From the NCBI GenBank assembly GCA_027023445.1, contig JALVVK010000087.1, positions 1 to 34,279 of the forward strand: a stretch of DNA of 34,279 bases, written 5' to 3'. Under the pieces are notes generated by a model that saw only the letters and a list, made by a program, of their open reading frames with translations, ran no database searches and had not been told where the DNA came from. The first letter of the stretch is position 1. The number at the start of each line of letters is the position of its first letter. This DNA is from Deltaproteobacteria bacterium (GTDB taxonomy: Bacteria > Desulfobacterota > Dissulfuribacteria > Dissulfuribacterales > JALVPX01). Below are positions 23,905 through 31,487 of the stretch, one piece after another. Made by a program: the position numbers and the translations under genes.

Positions 23905-24470
23905 TATTCGTGGCCCTTATTCACTATCCTGTTTTGAACCGTCAGGGGGAGACGATAACCTCCGCGGTCACCAATATGGATCTGCACGATATATCGAGGG
24001 CTGCCAGGACGTATGGTGCCGAAGCGTTCTATGTTGTTACTCCCCTCGCAGAGCAACAGGAGCTTGTCAGGGAACTTGTGGGCCACTGGACCAGCGGTGT
24101 GGGCGGAACACTGAACCCGGACAGGAAGCGGGCCATGGAGCTGATCAGGGTCTGTCCGGACATACAGGAAACTGTAACCGAAATTTCACTTGAGTTTCAG
24201 TGCAGGCCCGTTATATATGCGACTACCGCCAGGGTTTTGCCTGATCAGCTGAGCTGGGAAAAACTGAGAAAAAAGATTGAGGCTCCTGGATCAATGGATG
24301 TTTTGTTGCTTTTCGGTACTGCATCAGGGCTGCATTCCCAGGTGCTGGATCAGGCTGACGGGGTACTTGAACCTATCAGGGGCACGGGCGATTATAATCA
24401 CCTGTCTGTGCGCAGCGCCGTTTCAATAGGCCTGGACAGGCTGAAGAGATATTTTGATCCGTCTATATGA
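23901..24470 (+). CDS. SPOUT-type RNA methyltransferase (PF09936-like)
   Basis: This 189-residue protein starts with MIFVALIHYPVLNRQGETIT and contains VTNMDLHDISRAARTYGAEA, a pattern of the small SPOUT family often annotated RNA_Me_trans (PF09936). The C-terminal half has the knot-like strands VLLLFGTASGLHSQVLDQAD and RGTGDYNHLSVRSAVSIGLD. It lies in the trmD operon with a 4-nt overlap, as in other Desulfobacterota and Aquificae. An AdoMet-dependent RNA methylation role is likely, but the target base is unknown. It ends 172 nt before rplS. Confidence 0.85.
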   Translation: MIFVALIHYPVLNRQGETITSAVTNMDLHDISRAARTYGAEAFYVVTPLAEQQELVRELVGHWTSGVGGTLNPDRKRAMELIRVCPDIQETVTEISLEFQCRPVIYATTARVLPDQLSWEKLRKKIEAPGSMDVLLLFGTASGLHSQVLDQADGVLEPIRGTGDYNHLSVRSAVSIGLDRLKRYFDPSI

Positions 24471-24536
24471 CACAACAAGTTAAAATTTAAGATACAGACT
24501 GCTCAACAACAAATATTTAACGGCAGCCGGCTACTT

Positions 24537-24558
24537 ATTCACAATTTACTAAGTGAAT
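24537..24558 (+). promoter_or_regulatory. Small inverted repeat in the rplS leader region
   Basis: ATTCAC pairs with GTGAAT around a 10-nt loop in the AT-rich gap 24471-24642. A TATTAT box at 24559-24564 could serve as -10, but no good -35 is in register. The operon may restart here. The gap has no other recognisable feature. Confidence 0.25.
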
Positions 24559-24642
24559 TATTATCTTAGCTTTGATTCATTATTTACTCTCTATGGCCCA
24601 ATACTCTTTTTCAGAGATGTTTAACAAGGAGGACATAACAAA

Positions 24643-24993
24643 ATGGATATTCTGAAAAAAATCGAGTTGGAAGAGATGAGGCTCGATGTCCCACCTTTCA
24701 GACCGGGTGATAAAGTCCGGGTTCATGTCAAGATTCAGGAAACAGAAGAAAAGGAACGGATCCAGGTATTTGAGGGCGTGGTTATAGCCAGGTCAGGCGG
24801 CGGAATCAACGAGACCTTCACTGTCCGCAAGGAGTCCTATGGTGTGGGTGTTGAAAGAATTTTTCCTGTCAACTCGCCCAGGATAGAAAAAATAGAACTG
24901 GTTGAGGAAGGAAGGCATAATAGGGCCAAGCTTTATTATCTGCGTGGACTCAGGGGCAAGGCCGCCAGGCACAAGGTTCGTCGCAGGTCATAG
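24643..24993 (+). CDS. rplS: 50S ribosomal protein L19
   Basis: L19 sits at the 30S-50S interface. It has 116 residues, a normal length. Motifs are [40 protein letters not shown], and [20 protein letters not shown], ending RRRS. AAGGAGG lies before the ATG. rnhB begins 2 nt after the stop. Confidence 0.98.
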   Translation: MDILKKIELEEMRLDVPPFRPGDKVRVHVKIQETEEKERIQVFEGVVIARSGGGINETFTVRKESYGVGVERIFPVNSPRIEKIELVEEGRHNRAKLYYLRGLRGKAARHKVRRRS

Positions 24994-24995
24994 GC

Positions 24996-25628
24996 GTGGT
25001 GGATCTGCCACATGGGGCGGAAGACCCTGATTTGCTGTATTTTGAGCGGCGTTTCTGGGATCAGGGATATTACCCCGTGGCGGGCCTTGACGAAGTCGGC
25101 AGGGGCTGCCTGGCAGGACCGGTAGTGGCAGCCGCCGTGGTTTTGCCCAGGGATATTGAACTGCCCGGGGTAAATGATTCCAAGACCCTTTCTCCGGGAA
25201 CAAGAACAGAAATGGATACCCTCATCAGGGATCGTGCCGTATCTGTATCAGTAGCCCAGGTGTCCGCCGGTGAAATTGACCGGATCAATATACTTCAAGC
25301 CAGCCTCAAGGCCATGGCCATGGCGGTAGATGCTCTTTCTGTCCGTCCGCAGGTGCTGCTTGTGGATGGCAACAGGCAGATTCCTCATCCGCTTCCTCAG
25401 AAGACCCTGGTCAAGGGGGATCGGCGCAGCCTGTCCGTTGCCGCAGCCTCTATTGTGGCCAAGGTTTACAGAGATCACTTGATGGTGGAGCTTGACAGTA
25501 AATATCCAGGGTATCATTTTGCCGGACATAAGGGATATCCGACCGCCATCCATAAAGAGGCCCTTAGGCGTAACGGATGCACTCCTGTTCACAGGCGTAC
25601 ATTCAGGGGTGTTAAAGAGGTTTTGTGA
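24996..25628 (+). CDS. rnhB: Ribonuclease HII
   Basis: RNase HII cleaves at ribonucleotides in DNA-RNA hybrids and starts ribonucleotide excision repair. It has 210 residues from a GTG start. The active-site block is AGLDEVGRGCLAGPVVAAAV (D32, E33). The third acid is in VLLVDGNRQIP and the fourth in VAKVYRDHLM. SLSVAAASIVAKVYRD and YPGYHFAGHKGYPT are family signatures. It lies 2 nt after rplS and 6 nt before yraN, the common rplS-rnhB-yraN order. Confidence 0.97.
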   Translation: MVDLPHGAEDPDLLYFERRFWDQGYYPVAGLDEVGRGCLAGPVVAAAVVLPRDIELPGVNDSKTLSPGTRTEMDTLIRDRAVSVSVAQVSAGEIDRINILQASLKAMAMAVDALSVRPQVLLVDGNRQIPHPLPQKTLVKGDRRSLSVAAASIVAKVYRDHLMVELDSKYPGYHFAGHKGYPTAIHKEALRRNGCTPVHRRTFRGVKEVL

Positions 25629-25634
25629 CGGGTC

Positions 25635-26021
25635 ATGTTTTTTGAACAAAATCGTAACCTGGGCCTTCTGGCCGAAGAAATCGCTGCCGCCTTTTTTTCC
25701 AGGAAAGGCTATAAGCTGCTGGAACGGAATTACCGGACGCCATGCGGAGAGGTAGATCTCATTTTCCAGAATCGCCGCGGGCAGATAATATTCGTAGAGG
25801 TCAAGGCAAGGGCGACAGGGCGATACGGATTGCCTCAGGAGGCGGTCACAGCCCGCAAACAGCAGCACATAATCAGGACTGCCATGTGGTTTCTCCAGCA
25901 GAAGGGCTGGTTTGACAGGCAGATAAGGTTTGACGTTCTGGCCGTTCGTTTTCTAAAAAAAAACAAACCCGAAATTGAACATATTCCGTGGGCCTTTGAC
26001 GCTCAGGGGGGAGCCCTATGA
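25635..26021 (+). CDS. yraN: UPF0102 (YraN-like) nuclease-fold protein
   Basis: This 128-residue protein has the UPF0102 signatures GLLAEEIAAAFFSRKGYKLL, ERNYRTPCGEVDLI and IIFVEVKARATGRYGLPQEA. This is the endonuclease-like core with E-x-D-x-E-x-K (GEVDLI...VEVKAR). The cellular role is not established. Linkage to rnhB fits a nucleic-acid function. It overlaps the phoU-like gene by 4 nt (ATGA). Confidence 0.93.
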   Translation: MFFEQNRNLGLLAEEIAAAFFSRKGYKLLERNYRTPCGEVDLIFQNRRGQIIFVEVKARATGRYGLPQEAVTARKQQHIIRTAMWFLQQKGWFDRQIRFDVLAVRFLKKNKPEIEHIPWAFDAQGGAL

Positions 26022-27388
26022 CCAGCCGGATCCAGAAGGAAATAAGCCAGATTAAAAACTTGCTTCTCCAGATGTCCTCAATGGTTGAAGAGGCCGTAAG
26101 GACATCCATACAGTCCTGTCAGCTTCTTGACACGAAACTTGCCGAGCGTGTTATAGAAAGGGACTGGGAGATAGACTACATAGAGGTGCAGATTGACAAC
26201 CTTGTGCTGAAAACCCTTGCGCTCCAGCAGCCAATGGCCAGCGACTTGAGATTTCTCACCTCCGCCTTGCAGATAGCCGGGCAACTGGAACGGGTTGGCG
26301 ATCACGCTGTTAACATTTCCGAGCAGGTGATCGCTGTTATGAAAAAAGCGGATATCGTTGCCGTTACCTCTCATGGATTAAAAGACATGGCCCGGTTGGC
26401 GTTAAAAATGCTCGGAGACAGCATAAATGCATTTGTTTATCAGGACGTTGAGATGGCCTATAAGGTGCGGATGGGCGACAAGGAGGTGGATGATCTGTAT
26501 TCAAGGGTTGTCGCCGACGAGATAAAAGACGCTGAAGATAATTGTTCAGAGGTCAGATCCAGCATCTACAATATCATACTTGCCCTTAATATAGAGCGCA
26601 TTGCAGATCTTGCTACAAACATAGCAGAGGATGTCATCTTTCTGGTCGAGGGCAAAATAATACGGCACGTGGATGACGAGGCGGTAAAGCTGCAGCATGT
26701 GGATTTAACAGAACCGCATTCAGAGGGCGGACCCTGCGCGCCGCCAGGCTCCAGGGAGCCGCTGGAATGCCTGCAGAGACATTCCAAATATGTGCACAAC
26801 TGCCTTGAACAGGCGGCCCTGGCGATTCAGGCCTACCTGAACGAAGATGACGAAAGTTTTGAGGAATATTCCTCAAACGTGGTTGAGCTTGAACACGCTG
26901 CCGACCTGATCCAGCGAAACGTCCGTGCCCACCTGCCCAGGGGCATTATCATGCCCATAGACAAATTTGAGCTGTTCCTTTATCTAAATGAGCAGGACGC
27001 CATTGCCGATACGGCAGAAGACCTGCTTGAATGGCTGACATACCGGAAAACAAAGGTCTCGGACGACATAAAGCAGGGGCTGAAAAATCTTCTTGACAAG
27101 TGCCTTGACATCTCCCAGGACCTTCCTCCGATATTAAACGCCGCTGCCACCTATTTTGAAACTGGAGATGAAGATACCAGGGTCTGGATCAAGGACCGGA
27201 TCAGGAACCTGAGGGTAAAGGAACATGAGGCGGATATAATAGAACACCGGCTCAAAAAGATGGTATTTGCCCTGAACAACGACCCGATGGATATCTTTTA
27301 TCTGGTAAAATTTGTGGAACTTGTTGGCCAGTCAGCTGATCATGCGGAAAGCGCGGCAGACATATTGCGTTCCATGATTGCCAAATAA
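26018..27388 (+). CDS. PhoU-DUF47 fusion protein
   Basis: The protein has 456 residues in two parts. Residues about 1-220 form a complete PhoU with two three-helix halves, each with its metal-binding signature (QLERVGDHAVNISEQV and IERIADLATNIAEDVIFLVE). Residues about 245-456 match the DUF47/TIGR00153 PhoU-like family (VVELEHAADLIQRNVRAHLP, EHEADIIEHRLKKMVFALNN), whose members usually pair with PitA-type phosphate transporters. A linker around 222-242 is Gly/Pro/Cys-containing. A phosphate-uptake control role is likely from the family. No pst or pit gene is in the window. It overlaps yraN by 4 nt. Confidence 0.88.
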   Translation: MTSRIQKEISQIKNLLLQMSSMVEEAVRTSIQSCQLLDTKLAERVIERDWEIDYIEVQIDNLVLKTLALQQPMASDLRFLTSALQIAGQLERVGDHAVNISEQVIAVMKKADIVAVTSHGLKDMARLALKMLGDSINAFVYQDVEMAYKVRMGDKEVDDLYSRVVADEIKDAEDNCSEVRSSIYNIILALNIERIADLATNIAEDVIFLVEGKIIRHVDDEAVKLQHVDLTEPHSEGGPCAPPGSREPLECLQRHSKYVHNCLEQAALAIQAYLNEDDESFEEYSSNVVELEHAADLIQRNVRAHLPRGIIMPIDKFELFLYLNEQDAIADTAEDLLEWLTYRKTKVSDDIKQGLKNLLDKCLDISQDLPPILNAAATYFETGDEDTRVWIKDRIRNLRVKEHEADIIEHRLKKMVFALNNDPMDIFYLVKFVELVGQSADHAESAADILRSMIAK

Positions 27389-27487
27389 GCCTGCAGCCTT
27401 CCCTGTCTTACACGAATTTTACATGGAAGCGGCCATTCCAGGGATGGGCACAACGAAACATGCTCCCCTGTGGACATCTTATTTTTA

Positions 27488-27514
27488 GTCCATGTAGTCC
27501 GTGTATCCATGGTC
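27488..27514 (-). repeat. Dispersed ~29-bp repeat, copy 1
   Basis: On the minus strand this reads GACCATGGATACACGGACTACATGGAC. It matches the copies at 32861-32889 and 33781-33810 apart from a few changes and one small gap. It lies in the 185-bp gap between two convergent genes. The gap holds no other clear feature. Confidence 0.5.
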
Positions 27515-27573
27515 AATCAAAAAATGCTCCGGATAAAATTTGTGGCTGAAGGCCTAAATCCTGTTTGCGGAGC

Positions 27574-28467
27574 TTATAGTCCTTGATCCCGTAGCGGCGG
27601 GCATGGAAATTCATTCTTCTTTTTATCGATCAGCATAAATCCTATTCTTACCTTGGTATATATCCGGACTATGCCATCCTGTTCTATCTCCATCATCCGT
27701 TTTTTTACCAGGTCCTTTTCTTTATCTTTCAACGGACGTATTGTTTCCAGTTGCCAGATCAGCCCTTCCACCTGCCTGTCCACGGGTCTGGCCCGTTCCC
27801 AGCATCCATGGAAAAATTTCAGTTCGGGTGCGTATCCCATTGAATAAAGATAGTTAAATAGAATGATTATGTCGCTTCTGTACCTCCTGTCGCGTTTTTC
27901 ACCATGGATTTCCTCATGGAGGCGGTCAAGAATGGGATTTTCCTTAATTCCGGCCCAGCATACAATGGCCAGGAATCTGTCTGAATATTCAAGGAATCTG
28001 TCAATATTATCCATGGATTGAAGCAGGGGTGTCATGGACACGAAAACCAGGCCAAACCTTTCATCACAGCTGAAATGGTGCCAATCCGCCTGGATAGTTC
28101 TGACATTTTGTATGCCTGTTTTTATCTGTTTTTCTTTGAGCCGGTTCAGCATCCCCTCAGAAATATCCAGGGCCACTACTTCCCTGCAGTGGGGGGCCAT
28201 GCGAAGCGCGTAGGTCCCGGTCCCGCAGGCCACATCCAGCACATTTTGATCCTGTGACAGGGCACCGTGTTTTTTCAACGCCTTCATTATGGTGTTTACC
28301 TGATACATATAATCGGAGCATACTTCGAGATCATCATATGTGGAGGCGGCCTTGTCCCAGCAATCTCCTTTAAGATATTTGTGCCCAGAGTCCCCGGCCA
28401 GCCTGCGGCTGAAGTCCTTCCAGAAATCAGGGGTCAGGTGATGGGGGTATTCTGTTTTATCATTCAT
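27574..28467 (-). CDS. Class I SAM-dependent methyltransferase
   Basis: The start at 28467 (MNDKTEYPHHLTPDFW) has AAGGTG 5 nt upstream and is preferred over the track start at 28515. It gives 297 residues. The Rossmann core shows motif I NVLDVACGTGTYALRMAPHC, motif II REVVALDISEGMLNRLKEKQ, and FVSMTPLLQSMDN as motif IV. The substrate is unknown. The family is widespread as 'class I SAM-dependent methyltransferase' near metal-cofactor genes in Desulfobacterota, and here it diverges from fmdE across the copy-B repeat. A functional link is only inferred. Confidence 0.85.
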   Translation of the reverse strand: MNDKTEYPHHLTPDFWKDFSRRLAGDSGHKYLKGDCWDKAASTYDDLEVCSDYMYQVNTIMKALKKHGALSQDQNVLDVACGTGTYALRMAPHCREVVALDISEGMLNRLKEKQIKTGIQNVRTIQADWHHFSCDERFGLVFVSMTPLLQSMDNIDRFLEYSDRFLAIVCWAGIKENPILDRLHEEIHGEKRDRRYRSDIIILFNYLYSMGYAPELKFFHGCWERARPVDRQVEGLIWQLETIRPLKDKEKDLVKKRMMEIEQDGIVRIYTKVRIGFMLIDKKKNEFPCPPLRDQGL

Positions 28468-28512
28468 GTTCACACCTTTATATCGACAAACCAAAAAGTT
28501 GTCTTTTTTTGC

Positions 28513-28547
28513 CATTTACCATTTACGGTTTACAATTTATGATTATA
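28513..28547. repeat. Degenerate heptamer tandem tract
   Basis: Five consecutive 7-mers read CATTTAC, CATTTAC, GGTTTAC, AATTTAT and GATTATA in exact 7-nt register. Similar 7-mers recur at 33902-33945 and 33994-34018. It lies in the divergent gap 28468-28843. Confidence 0.45.
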
Positions 28548-28575
28548 CACTTTTTTATAACAAACGGTTCAAACC

Positions 28576-28830
28576 TTTAAACCCGGATTATGCACTTCAA
28601 ATACCTGAAAAAAGGATTTTCATAAAATAATTAAATGGTTGCCAGGCTTTTCCTTCGCCCAAAAGGTACGGCTTTCTCCAGTGTTATGTCTCAGGCACCT
28701 GAAGCCGCAAGGGGCTCGCAATTTTACCGAATCTGCTACGTTGTCGCGCAGTTGAAGTACACAATTACGTCTGCGTGCCCTTCGCCTTGCATCTTCGGCA
28801 AACCTGCGAGCCGCATAATCCGGGTTAAAA
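28576..28830 (-). repeat. MITE-like dispersed element, copy B (255 bp)
   Basis: The ends are near-perfect inverted repeats: TTTAAACCCGGATTATGC at the left, and GCATAATCCGGGTTAAAA at the right (17 of 18 pair). Inside, two 24-nt arms (28713-28736 and 28789-28812) pair at 19 of 24 positions and could form a large hairpin. It is the inverted homologue of 17278-17538 (94 of 114 in the core). It has no ORF and ends 13 nt before the fmdE start codon. No clear target-site duplication was found. Confidence 0.78.
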
Positions 28831-28843
28831 CAGGGGGTAGATA

Positions 28844-29458
28844 ATGAACAGATCTTTTGATGAACTTCTGGACGAATCGGTCCGTATCCACGGCCACCTG
28901 TGCGCCGGCCAGGTGCTGGGTGTCCGGATGGCCATGCTGGGTCTGCGCCTTTTAGGGATTGATGATCCGAGAGGGGCGGACAGAAAATCCTTTATGGTGT
29001 ACGCGGAGATAGACCGTTGCGCTACCGACGCCATACAGTCGGTCACGGGTTGTTCCCTTGGGAAACGGTCGCTTAAATGGATGGATTTCGGGATAATGGC
29101 AGCCACCTTTATAAAATTACCTGGGGGCAGGGGCTACAGGATCGTGGCCAGGGAGGAATCCAGGGAGACCTCCAAAAATTATTTCCCGGAAATAGAAAAT
29201 AAATACAAGAGGCAGCTTGCCGCCTACAGGATCATGAGTGATGAAGAGCTTTTTTCCGTGCAGGAGGTCCAGGTGGATGTCCCTCAATGCGACCTTCCCG
29301 GCAGACCCATAAAAAGGGTCCGTTGCGAATTGTGCGGGGATTACGTCCAGGACTGCCGGGAGGTGGAAAAGGACGGCAGGATATTGTGCAGGGCGTGCGC
29401 CTACGGGGCCTATTACCGTCCGGTATCCGGGGCGGAAAAGGAAGAGGAAAACAGGTAA
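28844..29458 (+). CDS. FmdE-family protein with C-terminal zinc ribbon
   Basis: This 204-residue protein of the FmdE family is named after formylmethanofuran dehydrogenase subunit E, though most bacterial members belong to no such complex. The FmdE domain covers about 5-145, with the conserved IHGHLCAGQVLGVRMA (His/Cys ligands near 16-20), EIDRCATDAIQSVTGCSLGK, and DFGIMAATF. The C-terminal ribbon has two CxxC knuckles (CELCG and CRAC). It shares one base with the next gene (TAATG), so the FmdE and molybdopterin-binding proteins are coupled. A role in Mo/W cofactor or formate/C1 chemistry is plausible but unproven. A GGGGG Shine-Dalgarno lies just outside the copy-B repeat. Confidence 0.9.
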   Translation: MNRSFDELLDESVRIHGHLCAGQVLGVRMAMLGLRLLGIDDPRGADRKSFMVYAEIDRCATDAIQSVTGCSLGKRSLKWMDFGIMAATFIKLPGGRGYRIVAREESRETSKNYFPEIENKYKRQLAAYRIMSDEELFSVQEVQVDVPQCDLPGRPIKRVRCELCGDYVQDCREVEKDGRILCRACAYGAYYRPVSGAEKEEENR

Positions 29459-30492
29459 TGTCTGTAAAAAAACTGATAGATGTTGAAGACGCTGTGGGAA
29501 TGGTACTTCCGCACGACATGACGGAAATCGTGCCAGGGGAAACAAAAGGGCCTGCCTTTAAAAAGGGCCATGTGGTAACATCCGACGATGTGGAACACCT
29601 CAAATGCCTTGGGAAAAATCATATCTATGTGATAGAGGTTTCCGGGGATGAAATGCACGAGGATGATGCGGCCATCGCAATGGCCGAGGCCATCGCGGGT
29701 CCGGGTGTAACATTTGATCCGAATCCATCCGAGGGTAAGATAGCCTACAAGGCCGGAACAGACGGCCTTTTCCGTGTGGACAGAGAAAGGCTCCTGGCCC
29801 TTAACCTGCTTGGGGATGTTATGCTTGCCACCGTACATGATAACTCAATGGTAAAAGCAGGGGACACCATTGCGGCGGGAAGGGCCATACCTCTTGTAAT
29901 TGATAAGGCCGTTGTGGACAAGGCGGTGGAAATATCCTCAGGTGATGGCGGACTCCTGCGGGTGGTGCCGAGGATGATCAACAGGGGAGCCATAGTGGTG
30001 ACCGGCCAGGAGGTTTATGAGGGAAGGATCAAGGACTCCTTTGGTCCAAGGATGAAAAAGAAACTCCAGGATTTTGGCCTTGAGGTCCTTTCTGTCACTC
30101 TGGCCCCTGATGATATTCAGACAATATCCGATGAAATAAAAAGGGCCGTGGATTCAGGCGCGGAACTGATACTCTGTACCGGCGGCATGTCTGTTGATCC
30201 GGATGACGTAACAAGGGCCGGCATCGCGCGGGCCGGGGCCACGGATATAGTTTACGGCTCCCCGGTTTTACCGGGCGCCATGTTTCTGGTATCTTCCCTG
30301 GGTGGGATTCCCGTCCTGGGCATACCTGCATGTGGCATGTTTTTCCGCACCACGGTTCTGGACCTGGTTTTGCCAAGGGTCCTTGTGGGAGAGAAGATCG
30401 GCAGGAGGCAGATAGCGGAACTGGGCCATGGCGGTCTCTGCCTGGGCTGTAAAAAATGTACATACCCAACATGTCCCTTTGGAAAGGGGTAA
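29458..30492 (+). CDS. Molybdopterin-binding protein (MoeA/MogA-like) with C-terminal Cys cluster
   Basis: The start at 29458 (MSVKKLIDVEDAVGMVLPHD) overlaps the fmdE stop and replaces the track start at 29287, which lies in fmdE. It gives 344 residues. The N-terminal about 170 residues resemble the MoeA N-terminal region (ETKGPAFKKGHVVTSDDVEH). The C-terminal MogA-like domain (GAIVVTGQEVYEGRIKDSFG, ILCTGGMSVDPDDVTRAGIA) binds molybdopterin in relatives. The usual GGTG loop reads GGMS. The protein ends in CLGCKKCTYPTCPFGKG, a C-x2-C-x2-C-x4-C set that may hold a metal or Fe-S cluster. It probably acts in Mo/W-cofactor handling with FmdE. Confidence 0.87.
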   Translation: MSVKKLIDVEDAVGMVLPHDMTEIVPGETKGPAFKKGHVVTSDDVEHLKCLGKNHIYVIEVSGDEMHEDDAAIAMAEAIAGPGVTFDPNPSEGKIAYKAGTDGLFRVDRERLLALNLLGDVMLATVHDNSMVKAGDTIAAGRAIPLVIDKAVVDKAVEISSGDGGLLRVVPRMINRGAIVVTGQEVYEGRIKDSFGPRMKKKLQDFGLEVLSVTLAPDDIQTISDEIKRAVDSGAELILCTGGMSVDPDDVTRAGIARAGATDIVYGSPVLPGAMFLVSSLGGIPVLGIPACGMFFRTTVLDLVLPRVLVGEKIGRRQIAELGHGGLCLGCKKCTYPTCPFGKG

Positions 30493-30498
30493 AATATC

Positions 30499-30798
30499 AT
30501 GTTTGTGATCAGTAATCTGCTACATTCCCTTGCAACTGTAATTGACATAGTCCTGAATCTTTACATGTGGGTGCTGATTATACGCGCGCTCATATCGTGG
30601 GTGAACCCTGACCCGTATAATCCCATTGTAAGATTTCTCTACAGCATAACGGAGCCACTTCTGTACCGGGTAAGAAGATATCTTCCCGTGCAGTTTTCAG
30701 GCATAGATTTCAGCCCGATGCTGCTGATATTGCTCATTATATTTCTAAGAAGCTTTCTGGTCCCCACCTTAAACATGATGGCATATAAACTCGCTTAG
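30499..30798 (+). CDS. YggT-family membrane protein
   Basis: This 99-residue protein has two membrane spans, about 5-25 (LLHSLATVIDIVLNLYMWVL) and about 73-95 (MLLILLIIFLRSFLVPTLNM). Between them is the family signature LISWVNPDPYNPIVRFLYSI followed by TEPLLYRVRRYLP. YggT/YlmG proteins lie near division genes and affect nucleoid or cell-envelope organisation. The next gene is divIVA, the usual pairing. The gap is 6 nt from the previous gene and 9 nt to the next. Confidence 0.9.
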   Translation: MFVISNLLHSLATVIDIVLNLYMWVLIIRALISWVNPDPYNPIVRFLYSITEPLLYRVRRYLPVQFSGIDFSPMLLILLIIFLRSFLVPTLNMMAYKLA

Positions 30799-30807
30799 AG
30801 GTACGAC

Positions 30808-31440
30808 ATGACATTGAGTCCCAATGATATATTGGACCAGGAGTTTCCGAAGAAATTTCGTGGCTATGATCCTGAAGAGGTGACCTCTTTTCTGGAAAAA
30901 GTTGCCGACGTTCTGTCAGAGACCATCAAGGAAAAAAATACCCTTAAAGATAAACTCGCGGCCTGCAAGGCCAGGGTGGAGGAGTTTGAGAAAAGAGAAG
31001 AGGATATTCGCCGGGCGCTGACCACGGCCAACAAACTTTGCGACGAGATGAAGTCTCAGGCCAGCAGGGAGGCTGAACTGATAGTGGAGCAGGCCAAGGT
31101 GGATGCTGAGCGCATTGTCTCTGACGCCCACCAGGAGGCAGTTCAGCTTGAGGCCAGGATAAGGGGCCTCAGGAGGCTGCAAAGGGAGGCCCTGTTTAAA
31201 ATTCGCTCCAACATCGAGGGGTATCTCCGGATCCTGGATGACGAGGCCCTGCCCACAGGAGAATTCGACCAGCTGCTTGAGGAAACGGCCTCCGAGATGC
31301 GGGCAATACAGTCAGACGCCCCGGTTTCCATCTCTGAGGTTAATGACCCGGAGACAGAAGAAGGCACCAGTTCCGCTGAGGCAGGGGGAGAGCCCGATGA
31401 GGGAAACATCTCAGCGGAGATCAAGCCAGAAATACCTTAG
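30808..31440 (+). CDS. DivIVA-domain protein
   Basis: This 210-residue protein has the DivIVA N-terminal membrane-binding hook (SPNDILDQEFPKKFRGYDPE followed by EVTSFLEKVADVL) and then a coiled coil to about residue 150. The C-terminal region is acidic and low in complexity. DivIVA binds curved membrane at poles and septa. In Desulfobacterota it accompanies YggT, as here, and takes part in division or polar organisation. It converges on dusB with 47 nt between. No terminator hairpin was seen in that gap. Confidence 0.9.
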   Translation: MTLSPNDILDQEFPKKFRGYDPEEVTSFLEKVADVLSETIKEKNTLKDKLAACKARVEEFEKREEDIRRALTTANKLCDEMKSQASREAELIVEQAKVDAERIVSDAHQEAVQLEARIRGLRRLQREALFKIRSNIEGYLRILDDEALPTGEFDQLLEETASEMRAIQSDAPVSISEVNDPETEEGTSSAEAGGEPDEGNISAEIKPEIP

Positions 31441-31487
31441 GCGCGGGCAAAAGAAAGTAACCGGTCGGCAATAAAGAAACGCAAGGG

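Noticed and set aside
28018-28542. Plus-strand ORFs across the methyltransferase
   Set aside because: They are shadows of the minus-strand gene, which has complete methyltransferase motifs.
28635-28844. 69-aa ORF within copy B of the repeat
   Set aside because: The homologous copy A does not keep this frame; substitutions are spread over all codon positions.
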